Assembly (NCBI GenBank): GCA_002336975.1
Contig: DDFA01000135.1
Span: forward strand, 1-39,483
DNA from: Phyllobacteriaceae bacterium UBA1940
GTDB lineage: Bacteria; Pseudomonadota; Alphaproteobacteria; Rhizobiales; Rhizobiaceae
Reading direction: 5' to 3'
DNA: 39,483 bases
Every line of letters begins with the position of its first letter. Within the stretch, counting starts at the first letter, position 1. The notes beneath the pieces were generated by a model. The model was not told the origin of the DNA and did no database searches. It was given only the letters and a program-made list of their open reading frames with translations. This document shows positions 7,214-15,563 of the stretch, in pieces. The position numbers and the translations under genes were made by a program.

Positions 7214-8485
7214 CTACCGGATGGCCTTGACCAGCGCCGGGCTTGGAAAACAGCTTGGCGCCTGCCCGTTCTTCGCCTGCCAGTCGCCGATCGACCGACG
7301 GGTCTTGAAGCCGGGCAGTCCGTCAGCGCCGCCGACGTCGTAGCCCTTCGCCTCCAGCCGCCGCTGCATGCCGGCGATGTCGGAGCGCAGCATCGACCCG
7401 ACCTTGCCCCAGCCGCCCGCGAATGCGCCGCCGCCGCCCATGCGGTCGGCGCCGTTGCCGACGAACAGGGCGTAGAGATCGCTCTCATTGTATTCCTTCA
7501 GCACGTAGAAATTGGGCGTGACGATAAACGCCGGCCCGGACCTGCCGGCCGGCATCAGCAAAAAGCCCTGCTGGCCCATCTCGCTCCTGGGGAACGGCTT
7601 GCCGTTGACGCGCGCGACGCCGAGCCCGGCCCACTCCGAGAATCGCTTGCCCTGGTCGGGACCTTCCAGCGCGCAGGACACAGTGTCGGGAACCTTGACC
7701 TCGAAACCCCAGTCGCGCCCGGCCTGCCAGCCATAATGCTTCAGATAGTTGGCGATCGAGGCGAGCGTATCGGGGGTGGACGACCAGATGTCGCGCAGCC
7801 CGTCGCCGTCGAAATCGACCGCATGGTTGAGATATGACGTCGGCAGGAACTGCGGCTGGCCCATGGCGCCGGCCCATGATGTCTTCATCGTCCCGCGCCG
7901 GGCATAGCCCTTCTCGATGATCTGCAGCGCCGCGATCACTTCCTTGCGGAACATGTCCTTGCGGGTGGCGAGAAACGCCTTGGTGCCCAGCACCTCGAAC
8001 GCGTCGTAGGGGATCTTCGCGGCGCCGAAGCCCGATTCGCGCCCCCAGATCGCCAGCACCACGCCGCCCGGCACGCCGTAGCGTTTCTCGATCGCCGCCA
8101 ACGTCCTGGCGTTGGCGCCGGCGCGCGAACGGCCGCCATTGGCGACCGCGCCGATGGTCTTCTCGGCGAAATAATTTCCCGGCGCGCCGAACTCGGCCTG
8201 GTGCTGCTTGGCCGGCGTCCTGGGTTTCTGGCCGGGCAATACCAGGTCGGGCAGTTTCAGGTTCGGCTCGACGCCGTCGAACGCGGCGTCGAAGGTGGCG
8301 CGCGACACGCCCGCCGACTTCGCCTCGGGCCACAAATCGCTGTCGAGCCAGTTGCGGAACTGGGCGTCGACGGACTGCGCCGAAGCCGGAGCCAGAGCGG
8401 AAGCCAGGCAGAGCGCGACCGCGGCGGCCATTCGCAGGCGAAGGATCGGCATCGAATACAGTTTGCGGCGGAGCGGCGAAGTCAT
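7214..8485 (-). CDS. Lytic murein transglycosylase (MltB/SLT_2 type) with peptidoglycan-binding domain
   Basis: This 423-residue periplasmic enzyme has a signal peptide (hydrophobic core about 19-33, cleavage after ASA near 36). The SLT_2 catalytic domain has IWGRESGFG with catalytic Glu150, then AGAMGQPQFLPTSYLNHAVDFDGDG, characteristic of MltB-like enzymes. A C-terminal PG_binding_1 domain (about 360-423) includes MQRRLEAKGYDVGGADG. It cleaves the glycan between MurNAc and GlcNAc to form 1,6-anhydroMurNAc. A shorter start at Met12 is possible. It follows recR by 25 bp on the same strand and converges on the L,D-transpeptidase gene with an 8-bp gap. Confidence 0.92.
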   Translation of the reverse strand: MTSPLRRKLYSMPILRLRMAAAVALCLASALAPASAQSVDAQFRNWLDSDLWPEAKSAGVSRATFDAAFDGVEPNLKLPDLVLPGQKPRTPAKQHQAEFGAPGNYFAEKTIGAVANGGRSRAGANARTLAAIEKRYGVPGGVVLAIWGRESGFGAAKIPYDAFEVLGTKAFLATRKDMFRKEVIAALQIIEKGYARRGTMKTSWAGAMGQPQFLPTSYLNHAVDFDGDGLRDIWSSTPDTLASIANYLKHYGWQAGRDWGFEVKVPDTVSCALEGPDQGKRFSEWAGLGVARVNGKPFPRSEMGQQGFLLMPAGRSGPAFIVTPNFYVLKEYNESDLYALFVGNGADRMGGGGAFAGGWGKVGSMLRSDIAGMQRRLEAKGYDVGGADGLPGFKTRRSIGDWQAKNGQAPSCFPSPALVKAIR

Positions 8486-8510
8486 GGCGTCTTGCTCCCA
8501 CCCAATCGTG

Positions 8511-9119
8511 TCAAAACGTCGTCCGCGACTTCATCGCGGCGGCGAGCGTGCCCTCGTCGAGATAATCGAGTTCGCCGCCGACCGGCACGCCATGCGCCAG
8601 CCGCGTCACCTTGACGTCGAGACCCGCGAGCTGGTCGGTGATGTAGTGCGCGGTGGTCTGGCCCTCGATCGTGGCGTTGACCGCCAGCACCACCTCGGCG
8701 ACGCCGCCCTCGGCGACGCGGTCGACCAGCCGGCCGATGGTCAGATCGTCGGGGCCGACGCCGTCGAGCGGCGACAAGGTGCCGCCCAGCACATGGAAGC
8801 GCGCATTGGCGACACCCGCCCGCTCCAGCGCCCACAGGTCTGAGACGTCCTCGACCACGATCAGCGTCGAGGCGTCGCGGCGCGGATCGGTGCAGATCAG
8901 GCATGGGTCGGTGGTGTCGACATTGCCGCAACTGGAGCAGACGCGAACCTTGGCCGCCGTCTCGGCCATCGCGTCGGCCAGTGGCGCCAGAAGCTGTTCG
9001 CGCTTCTTGATCAGGTGCAGCGCCGCGCGCCGGGCCGAGCGCGGCCCGAGCCCCGGCACCTTGGCCAGCAGCTGGATCAGACGCTCGATTTCCGGACCGG
9101 CGATTCGTTTGGACGACAT
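8511..9119 (-). CDS. recR: Recombination mediator protein RecR
   Basis: This 202-residue protein has the family order: an N-terminal helix-hairpin-helix ([18 protein letters not shown], 20-37), a four-Cys zinc motif (Cys61, Cys64, Cys73, Cys76), and a Toprim domain with [13 protein letters not shown]. RecR works with RecO and RecF to load RecA onto gapped DNA. I chose Met at 9119, which starts [23 protein letters not shown] as in other RecR proteins. The dnaX-ybaB-recR order is common in bacteria, but here a GNAT gene on the other strand separates ybaB from recR. Confidence 0.96.
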   Translation of the reverse strand: MSSKRIAGPEIERLIQLLAKVPGLGPRSARRAALHLIKKREQLLAPLADAMAETAAKVRVCSSCGNVDTTDPCLICTDPRRDASTLIVVEDVSDLWALERAGVANARFHVLGGTLSPLDGVGPDDLTIGRLVDRVAEGGVAEVVLAVNATIEGQTTAHYITDQLAGLDVKVTRLAHGVPVGGELDYLDEGTLAAAMKSRTTF

Positions 9120-9178
9120 GGCACGAGACTTAGCGTTGTCACCGGGATATGCATAGCCGCGCATCACAGGAGGCAGCC

Positions 9179-9682
9179 GTGACCGGCAGCGGCATTTCAA
9201 TCCGGCAGGCGAATCCGGCCGATCTTACGGTTCTGTCGGAGCTGATCGCCGCATCCTACGCTACGCTCGACGACGGCAAATACGACAGCGACCAGTTCAG
9301 GGCGGCGCTGCCCTTCATGTCGAAGGCCAACCCGGTTCTGGTCGAGAGCGGAACCTATTACCTGGCGCAACTGGACGGCCGGGCGGCCGGCTGCGGCGGC
9401 TGGAGCGTTCCCGCGCCCTGGACCGACGTTGTGGAAGACGGCGTCGGCCATATCCGGCATTTCGCCACCCATCCCGATTTCAAGCGTCGCGGCGTCGCCA
9501 GCGCGCTGCTGGCCCATTGCCTCGACGAGGCGCGCGGACAGGGCGTGAAGCTGATGAAATGCCAGTCGAGCCTGTCCGGCACGCCGTTTTACGAGGCGTT
9601 CGGCTTCAGGCAGATCGGGCGGGTGATGACCAGCGTCGCCGGCAATCCGCTGCCGGCGATCGAGATGGAGCTTGCGCTCTAG
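9179..9682 (+). CDS. GNAT family N-acetyltransferase
   Basis: This 167-residue acetyltransferase has the acetyl-CoA motif [27 protein letters not shown] (pyrophosphate loop RRGVAS) and the C-terminal [12 protein letters not shown] typical of GNAT folds. The substrate cannot be told. I chose the GTG at 9179 because AGGAGG lies 5 nt upstream. An ATG at 9149 would add ten residues without a good ribosome site. It starts 60 bp from recR in the opposite direction and its last 4 bases overlap the ybaB stop, so it splits the ybaB-recR pair. Confidence 0.85.
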   Translation: MTGSGISIRQANPADLTVLSELIAASYATLDDGKYDSDQFRAALPFMSKANPVLVESGTYYLAQLDGRAAGCGGWSVPAPWTDVVEDGVGHIRHFATHPDFKRRGVASALLAHCLDEARGQGVKLMKCQSSLSGTPFYEAFGFRQIGRVMTSVAGNPLPAIEMELAL

Positions 9683-10002
9683 AACGGCAGTTTCATGCCC
9701 GGCGGGATCGGCAGGCCGGCGGTCAGTTCGCGGGTCTTTTCCTGCATGATCGCCTCGACCTTCTGCTTGGCGTCGTTGTGGGCGGCGACGATCAGATCCT
9801 CAAGGATCTCGGCCTCATCCGACTTCAGCAGCGACGGGTCGACCTTGAGCGACTTCATCTCGCCCTTGCCCGACAGCGTCACCGAGACCAGGCCGCCGCC
9901 GGACTGGCCGGACGCCTCGACCAGCGTCAGTTCCTCCTGCATGGCCTGAAACTTGGCCTGCATTTCCTTTGCCTTGCCCATGATGCCGAGCAGGTCCTTC
10001 AT
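9679..10002 (-). CDS. YbaB/EbfC family nucleoid-associated protein
   Basis: This 107-residue protein begins [25 protein letters not shown] and contains the conserved [27 protein letters not shown] block of YbaB/EbfC. These small dimeric proteins bind DNA and are nearly always encoded after dnaX. It lies 16 bp downstream of dnaX on the same strand, so it is almost certainly co-transcribed with it. Confidence 0.95.
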   Translation of the reverse strand: MKDLLGIMGKAKEMQAKFQAMQEELTLVEASGQSGGGLVSVTLSGKGEMKSLKVDPSLLKSDEAEILEDLIVAAHNDAKQKVEAIMQEKTRELTAGLPIPPGMKLPF

Positions 10003-10018
10003 GGCGTATTCCTTTCAA

Positions 10019-11815
10019 TCACAATTCGTCGTCGTCATTGTCGACGCCGGGGTCGGGCATCGGCGTCAAGCCGGCCGTCTCGTCAGTCTCGCCCGGCGCG
10101 TCGGGGATGCGGATGTCGATGATCTTCGCGCCGGGAAACTTCGCCAGCAAGGCCGCGACGGCGGGATCGGCGCGGGCGTCGCTCAGCGCGCCCTCGCGTT
10201 TGCGGTCCTCTTCCTCGGCGATCGTCTCGCCGCCCTGTTCGCGCGACAGCGCCACGAACCAGGGGCGGCCGGTCCAGCGTTTCAGCCTGTCGCCGACCTG
10301 GTTGGCCATGTCGCGCGGCGCGTCCGGCGTCAGTGAAATCTCAATCTTGCCGGGGTCGATGCGCACCAGCCGAACATTGCTGCGCAGCAGCGTCTTGAAG
10401 GCAATGTCGCGGTGCTGGGCGGCCAGCGCTGCGATGTCGGCCAGCGAGCGAACCGGAACCTCGACCGCCTGGGCGGCTGCTTCGCCGCGCTGCATCGGTT
10501 CGGCGCGCTCGACCAGCCGCATGGCGTGGCCGCCGGCGCCGCCCGCGACCGGCATCTGGGTCCGGCCGATGGCGCTGGCCGCGCCGCCATTGCCGCCCGG
10601 CTGCGGTTGTCCTTCCCGACGCGATCCGCCGCCTGCCGGCGCGAGGCCGTCGTCCAGCATCTTCAGCGCCTCATCCAGCGTCGGCAGGGTCGCCGCATGT
10701 GCGATACGGATCAGCACCATCTCACCGGCCGACACCGGCCGCGGCGCCGCCTGCACCTCGGGAATGCCCTTCAGCAGCATCTGCCAGGTGCGCGACAGCA
10801 CTTTGACGGTGAGCTTTTCCGCCAGTTCGCCGCCACGGCGGCGCTCGTCCTCGGTCAGCGACGCATCGGCCAGGGCTTCGGGAATGAAGCGGATGCGGGT
10901 GACGAGATGGTTGAATTCGGCCAGGTCGGTCAACACCACGGCGGGATCCGCGCCGGTGTCGTACTGCGCCCGGTATTCGGTCAGCGCGGCGGCGGTGTCG
11001 CCCTTCATCAGATATTCGAACAGGTCGATCACCTGGCTGCGGTCCGACAGGCCGATCATCGCCCTGACCGCATCCGCGCTTACCTGTTCGCCGCCATGGG
11101 CGATCGCCTGATCGAAGATCGACTGGGCGTCGCGCATCGAGCCTTCGGCGGCGCGGGCGATCATCGCCAGCGCGTCCTCTTCCGCCGACACGCCCTCGAG
11201 TCCGGCGATGCGGGCCAGGTCGGACTTTATCAGCGAAGCGTCGATGCGGCGCAGGTCGAAGCGCTGGCAGCGCGACAGCACCGTGATCGGCACTTTTCTG
11301 ATTTCGGTGGTGGCGAAGATGAATTTTACATGCGGCGGCGGCTCCTCCAGCGTCTTCAGCAGACCGTTGAAGGCCTGCGTCGACAGCATGTGCACCTCGT
11401 CGATGATGTAGACCTTGTAGCGGGCCGAGACCGGCGCATAGCGCACCTGCTCGATGATCTCGCGGATGTCGTCGATGCCGGTATGGGAAGCGGCGTCCAT
11501 CTCGATAACGTCGACATGGCGGCCTTCCATGATCGCCTGGCAATGCTCGCCGAACTCGATCATGTCGACGGTCGGACGGTCGATCGTCGCCGTCTTGTAG
11601 TTGAGCGCGCGCGCCAGGATGCGCGCCGTCGTCGTCTTGCCGACGCCGCGCACGCCGGTCAGCATCCAGGCCTGGGCGATACGACCGCTGGCGAACGCAT
11701 TGGTCAGGGTGCGCACCATCGGCTCCTGGCCGATCAGGGCGGAAAAGTCGCGTGGACGGTATTTGCGCGCGAGCACCCGGTAGACGTTTGCGCTGCCCTT
11801 TCCGGTCTCGCTCAT
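10019..11815 (-). CDS. dnaX: DNA polymerase III subunits gamma/tau
   Basis: This 598-residue clamp-loader ATPase has Walker A GVRGVGKT (54-61), Walker B with VYIIDEVHML (135-144), sensor 1 ATTE (168-171) and the SRC arginine-finger motif (181-183). The lid and collar domains follow. A variable Gly/Pro-rich linker (about 405-445) leads to a C-terminal domain for polymerase contact. The zinc module between Walker A and B usually has four Cys; here only Cys92 remains. I chose ATG 11815 (MSETGKGSANVYRVLARKYRP). The longer open frame runs through ffs. I did not identify a slippery frameshift site. Confidence 0.96.
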   Translation of the reverse strand: MSETGKGSANVYRVLARKYRPRDFSALIGQEPMVRTLTNAFASGRIAQAWMLTGVRGVGKTTTARILARALNYKTATIDRPTVDMIEFGEHCQAIMEGRHVDVIEMDAASHTGIDDIREIIEQVRYAPVSARYKVYIIDEVHMLSTQAFNGLLKTLEEPPPHVKFIFATTEIRKVPITVLSRCQRFDLRRIDASLIKSDLARIAGLEGVSAEEDALAMIARAAEGSMRDAQSIFDQAIAHGGEQVSADAVRAMIGLSDRSQVIDLFEYLMKGDTAAALTEYRAQYDTGADPAVVLTDLAEFNHLVTRIRFIPEALADASLTEDERRRGGELAEKLTVKVLSRTWQMLLKGIPEVQAAPRPVSAGEMVLIRIAHAATLPTLDEALKMLDDGLAPAGGGSRREGQPQPGGNGGAASAIGRTQMPVAGGAGGHAMRLVERAEPMQRGEAAAQAVEVPVRSLADIAALAAQHRDIAFKTLLRSNVRLVRIDPGKIEISLTPDAPRDMANQVGDRLKRWTGRPWFVALSREQGGETIAEEEDRKREGALSDARADPAVAALLAKFPGAKIIDIRIPDAPGETDETAGLTPMPDPGVDNDDDEL

Positions 11816-11920
11816 GAGTTCTGGCCGATTCCCTGTGTCACGGACGGACTGTCGCCGCGCGCATGGCGCCGCGTCAATGCCGGAACGACCGACAGGAGGC
11901 TGCGCCGCGATGACGGAAAG

Positions 11921-12020
11921 GCGGGAGGCTGGAACAATGACCCGTTCCTTGCTCGTTGGGGCTGCTTCCTTCCGGACCTGACCCGGTTGGCGAGTGGCGC
12001 GTCCACCACCAACCTCCCAC
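11921..12020 (-). ncRNA. ffs: Signal recognition particle 4.5S RNA (small bacterial type)
   Basis: The minus strand contains GGTCAGGTCCGGAAGGAAGC, the invariant asymmetric loop and GGAA-tetraloop of domain IV that binds Ffh. The ends pair: GGGAGGTTGG near 12018-12009 with CCAGCCTCCC near 11932-11923 gives a 10-bp terminal helix (one G-U), for an RNA of about 100 nt. It lies just upstream of dnaX, the usual place in alphaproteobacteria. Boundaries are set by the pairing and may be off by a few bases. Confidence 0.95.
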
Positions 12021-12024
12021 GCTC

Positions 12025-12053
12025 CATATCGGCAATTGCGGCCCCAATTGCAA
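12025..12053 (-). promoter_or_regulatory. Putative promoter of ffs
   Basis: On the minus strand TTGCAA (12048-12053) and GATATG (12025-12030) are 17 bp apart. Transcription would start about 7 bases downstream, at the GTGGGAGG that begins the SRP RNA terminal helix. The agreement between predicted start and RNA end supports it. Confidence 0.6.
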
Positions 12054-12176
12054 GTGCGCCGGCGAGATTTGCGGCCGCCGCAACCGGCCCGAGAAGGCTT
12101 TTTCATGCGATTGCAAACGCGGCCCTTTCCAACCCCGCAAAAATTGCCCAAGCTTCCGGTCGAGGGGGATCATGAA

Positions 12177-12602
12177 ATGCATGCTGGCCGCACAGGCGGT
12201 TTTGAACTCGACCGTCGGCTTGACGCAGCCAGCGAGCACGTCATGTGGCTCAGCCTGTGCGAATTGCGGCTGATGAACGATCGCCGCTGGCCGTGGCTGA
12301 TGCTGGTGCCACAGCGGCCGAACATCGTCGAACTGCACGAACTGACCCCGCTCGACCAGACAATGCTGGTGTTCGAGACCAACACGGTCGCGCAGACGCT
12401 GAAACAGCTCACCGACTGCCAGAAGATCAACACCGGCGCGCTCGGCAACATGGTGCCGCAGCTTCACGTCCACGTCGTCGCCCGCAACGAGGGCGACCCC
12501 GGCTGGCCCGGGCCGGTATGGGGATACGGCGCGGCCGAACCCTACCGCGCCGAGGACCGGCACAGCCTTGTCGCCCGCCTGCGGTCGGCGATGTCGACCT
12601 GA
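12177..12602 (+). CDS. HIT domain-containing protein
   Basis: This 141-residue protein has FELDRRLDAAS near its start, then CELRLMNDRRWPWLMLVPQRP, and the motif QLHVHVVARNEGD close to its C-terminus. HIT proteins are nucleotide hydrolases or transferases with a HxHxHxx triad. Here the first His is Gln (Q-L-H-V-H), with two histidines kept. I chose ATG 12177, with GAGGGG upstream. An in-frame ATG at 12105 would add a basic, unconserved-looking tail. It is divergent from ffs and is followed by nudC after 26 bp, so the two may be co-transcribed. Confidence 0.88.
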   Translation: MHAGRTGGFELDRRLDAASEHVMWLSLCELRLMNDRRWPWLMLVPQRPNIVELHELTPLDQTMLVFETNTVAQTLKQLTDCQKINTGALGNMVPQLHVHVVARNEGDPGWPGPVWGYGAAEPYRAEDRHSLVARLRSAMST

Positions 12603-12628
12603 GGCGCGCAATTCCGGATAATGCAGCG

Positions 12629-13567
12629 ATGACGTTCCGCCTTTTCGATTCGCCTGAGCGCGAACCCAGCCAATTTGTCGGCTTTGCCGGCAACCCCATC
12701 GAGCGGCTGTCGGAAAAGCGCAGCGACGACGGCGCCGCCCAGGCGCTCGGCGACGCCGAGGCGCGGGTGATGCTGATGCGGGAGGGCCGTTTGTGGCTTC
12801 GCGTCGACGGCGAGTTCGCCGGCGCCTGGCTGCGCCCGGCGCATGCGCAGGCGTTCGGCGCCAAGCTTGAACATGCGGTGCTGCTCGGCTGGCATGACGG
12901 CAAGCCGCGGCTGGCGGCGCCCGCCGGCGCGGACGAACCGCCGCCTGGCGTCAAGGCGATCGACTACCGCTCGATCTATGCCCAGGGTCTGCTCGACCGC
13001 GGCGACCTCGGCGCGCTGGCGCAGGGCGCGGCGCTGCTCGCCTGGCACGGTTCGCATCGTTTCTGCGGCCGCTGCGGCACAAAGACCGAGATGCGGGCGG
13101 GCGGCTACAAGCGGGTGTGCCCCAACTGCAAGGCCGAGCATTTTCCGCGCACCGATCCGGTGGCGATCATGCTGGCGGTCAGCCGCGACCGCTGCCTGCT
13201 GGGCCGCAGCCCGCATTTTGCGCCCGGCATGTATTCGTCCCTCGCCGGCTTCATCGAACCCGGAGAAACCATCGAGAACGCGGTCAGGCGCGAAACCTTC
13301 GAGGAAGCCGGCATCCGGCTGGGCCGCGTCGCCTATCACGCCAGCCAGCCCTGGCCTTTCCCCTATTCGCTGATGATCGGCTGTTTCGGCGAGGCGCTGA
13401 ACGAGGACATCGTCGCAGACCAGTCCGAACTCGAGGACGTGCGCTGGTTCAGCCGCACCGAGACGCTGGACATCCTCGCCGGACGGTCGAAGGAGGGCGT
13501 GTTCGCGCCGCCGCCGATGGCGATCGCCCACCATTTGATCAAGGCCTGGGCCGAGGCCGGCGGCTAG
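12629..13567 (+). CDS. nudC: NAD(+) diphosphatase (NADH pyrophosphatase) NudC
   Basis: This 312-residue Nudix hydrolase has the NudC layout: an N-terminal domain, a zinc ribbon with Cys146, Cys149, Cys164 and Cys167, the Nudix box at 207-229 (GFIEPGE then REtfEEAG), and the NudC-specific SQPWPFP (239-245). It splits NAD(H) into NMN(H) and AMP and can remove NAD caps from RNA. The start at 12629 gives the usual MTFRLFDSPERE-type opening. It overlaps the stop of the opposite-strand SAF-domain gene by 4 bp. Confidence 0.95.
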   Translation: MTFRLFDSPEREPSQFVGFAGNPIERLSEKRSDDGAAQALGDAEARVMLMREGRLWLRVDGEFAGAWLRPAHAQAFGAKLEHAVLLGWHDGKPRLAAPAGADEPPPGVKAIDYRSIYAQGLLDRGDLGALAQGAALLAWHGSHRFCGRCGTKTEMRAGGYKRVCPNCKAEHFPRTDPVAIMLAVSRDRCLLGRSPHFAPGMYSSLAGFIEPGETIENAVRRETFEEAGIRLGRVAYHASQPWPFPYSLMIGCFGEALNEDIVADQSELEDVRWFSRTETLDILAGRSKEGVFAPPPMAIAHHLIKAWAEAGG

Positions 13568-14883
13568 CCGCCGTAGACCAGCCGGTCCTGCAGGGCGCGC
13601 AGTTCGGCGATTTTCGACCCCGCCGGCGGCGCGGCGTTGAGCGCGGTGATCAGTTCGCCTTTCCGGATCGACGCAAGCACCGAACCGCCCTGCAGCAGGC
13701 CGCAGGGAATGGCCTTGGCGGCGCGCGCGTCGGCCGTCGTCATCGTCCAGGAGCGGTAGCAATACTGGCCGATGGCGTCGAGCGTATCGCCAGCCTTCAG
13801 GTCCTTCTTCGCCACGGCGCAGACTTCGGCCACCGGCGTCGCCAGCGGCACCATGTCGGCTTTGCCGTGGATCACGACCCTAGCGCAGGTGAGCGGCACT
13901 TCCAGCGAGGTCAGGTGATAAGGCCGGTGGAAGGTGATGTAACGGCCCTTGCCGATATGCAGGTCCTCCATGCGCTCCATCAGGCGCGGATGGGCCATGT
14001 CGGCAATGACGAAGACGCCGGGCGAAACACCCTTGCCGATGGTATAGTCGACGACGCCGGTCCTCGACAGCACGCCGCCATGCTCCTTCGGCACCAGAAC
14101 TTTCGGCAGTTCCTGCAACGTCGCCCTGGGCCCGTGCATGCCGGGCACGTCTATGGTCAGGCCGGTGGCGTTGGCGATCGCCGCCATCTCGACCATGGTT
14201 TTCGACCCGTCGACGAACTCGACCAATAGCCGCACATTCATGTTGCGCCGCGCCGCCTCCTCCTCATAGTCGTCGGGAACGGCGTCGTAGTTGAGTGGAT
14301 TGTTCTTGCCCTTGCCGGCCGAAACGATGGTATGGCCCATCGCCGAGACGAACTCGATCAGTTCCATGCATGACGAGGGCTCATCGCCGGCGCCCAGCGA
14401 ATAGACGACGCCCAGCCGGTCGGCCTGATGTTTCAGATATGGCCCGATGGTGACGTCGGCCTCGACATTCATCATCACCAGATGCTTGCCGTGCTCCATG
14501 GCGCGCAGGCCGATTTCGGCCCCGACGGCGGGAACGCCGGTGGCGTCGACGACGACGTCGACCAGGCCGTTCGAGATCGCCAGTTCGGCGTCGGCGACAA
14601 CCGCGATCTTGCCGGCCTCGATGGCGGCGGACACGGCGGCTGCGTTCGTCGCCTCGCGCACATGGCCGCCCTCGCCATAGGCGATCTCGCCGGCCTTGAT
14701 CGCGTTGACGATCTTGCGGTCGACGACGACGACGACCTCGATGCCGGGCATCTGCGCCACACCGGTGAGAATATCGGTGCCCATCTCGCCACAGCCGATC
14801 AGGCCGATGCGCACCGGCCTGCCGCTCTTGCCGCGTTCGACAAGGTCGCGCGTCAAGCCCGTCGGCGCAACGTTGATGGCCAT
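13564..14883 (-). CDS. NAD(P)-dependent oxidoreductase with C-terminal SAF domain
   Basis: This 439-residue protein has a Rossmann fold near the N-terminus with RIGLIGCGEMGTDI, resembling homoserine dehydrogenase and DapB-type enzymes. A central substrate-binding region includes SLGAGDEPSSCMELIEF and SAGKGKNNPLNYDA. A C-terminal SAF-like domain (about 345-410) includes ATPVAEVCAVAKKDLKAGDTLDAIG. The SAF part resembles antifreeze/FlgA domains, so such proteins are sometimes misnamed. Relatives occur beside sugar or polyol catabolic genes, but none lies here and the substrate is unknown. It is a single gene, convergent with nudC. Confidence 0.85.
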   Translation of the reverse strand: MAINVAPTGLTRDLVERGKSGRPVRIGLIGCGEMGTDILTGVAQMPGIEVVVVVDRKIVNAIKAGEIAYGEGGHVREATNAAAVSAAIEAGKIAVVADAELAISNGLVDVVVDATGVPAVGAEIGLRAMEHGKHLVMMNVEADVTIGPYLKHQADRLGVVYSLGAGDEPSSCMELIEFVSAMGHTIVSAGKGKNNPLNYDAVPDDYEEEAARRNMNVRLLVEFVDGSKTMVEMAAIANATGLTIDVPGMHGPRATLQELPKVLVPKEHGGVLSRTGVVDYTIGKGVSPGVFVIADMAHPRLMERMEDLHIGKGRYITFHRPYHLTSLEVPLTCARVVIHGKADMVPLATPVAEVCAVAKKDLKAGDTLDAIGQYCYRSWTMTTADARAAKAIPCGLLQGGSVLASIRKGELITALNAAPPAGSKIAELRALQDRLVYGG

Positions 14884-14969
14884 GAACAGGTCCCCGAGAT
14901 GGATTGGTCCGTCAGCCGGGGGTAGTGACCGGACGCAGCCGCGTCAAGGCGGATGTCCGGCTCGCGCCG

Positions 14970-15500
14970 CTACTGCTCGAGCAGCAGGACGTTGCCTTCG
15001 ACCTTGTATCGGGCGAGCCGGCTCAGCACGTTCATGCCGACCAGCGAGGTCTGCAGCGCCTTGTCGTCCAGCACCAGCGCCTGAACCCCCTCGAGCCGGA
15101 TGCGTCCGACCTCGAGGACGTCGATCATGGCGGGTGCGGCTTTCACCTCGCCATTGGCGGTCGAAACGGTGTGGGTGAAATCCTCGGCGGTCAGTGAGAC
15201 GCCGATCTTGCGGGCGGTCGACCGGTTCAGCGCCACCACGGTTGCGCCGGTGTCGATCATCGCATCGATGCGCCTGCCGTTGAGCTTGAATTGGGTGGTG
15301 AAATGCCCCTTGGCGTCGGCCTCGATGCGCGCCTTGCCTCCCGACACGGCGCTGACCGCCGGCATGGAAGCTACCTTCTGGACCTGAGCCGCCGCGGCCT
15401 GGGACTTGGCCTCATCGGCGCGGTCGATCAGCCGCTGGTAGATCATCGGCGACGCAACCGACACCCCGACAAGCACACCCAGTGTCACGACATTGCGCAT
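14970..15500 (-). CDS. Retropepsin-like aspartic protease, TIGR02281 family
   Basis: This 176-residue protein has an N-terminal membrane anchor or signal (about 5-20). A linker leads to a single pepsin-like lobe with the catalytic motif AMIDTGATVVALN and a downstream VGMNVLSRL flap/strand region. Alphaproteobacterial proteins of this family are membrane-anchored and likely act as dimers facing the periplasm; their substrates are unknown. It lies 63 bp downstream of the upp stop on the same strand, but the functions are not obviously linked. Confidence 0.88.
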   Translation of the reverse strand: MRNVVTLGVLVGVSVASPMIYQRLIDRADEAKSQAAAAQVQKVASMPAVSAVSGGKARIEADAKGHFTTQFKLNGRRIDAMIDTGATVVALNRSTARKIGVSLTAEDFTHTVSTANGEVKAAPAMIDVLEVGRIRLEGVQALVLDDKALQTSLVGMNVLSRLARYKVEGNVLLLEQ

Positions 15501-15563
15501 GAAAACAGACCCGTTTCGCCGGATCCTAGCGGCGTCAGGTCACCATCGCCTTAATGAAGGACG

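Noticed and set aside
11816..12151. N-terminal extension of DnaX
   Set aside because: It would read through the SRP RNA, and DnaX homologues begin near ATG 11815.
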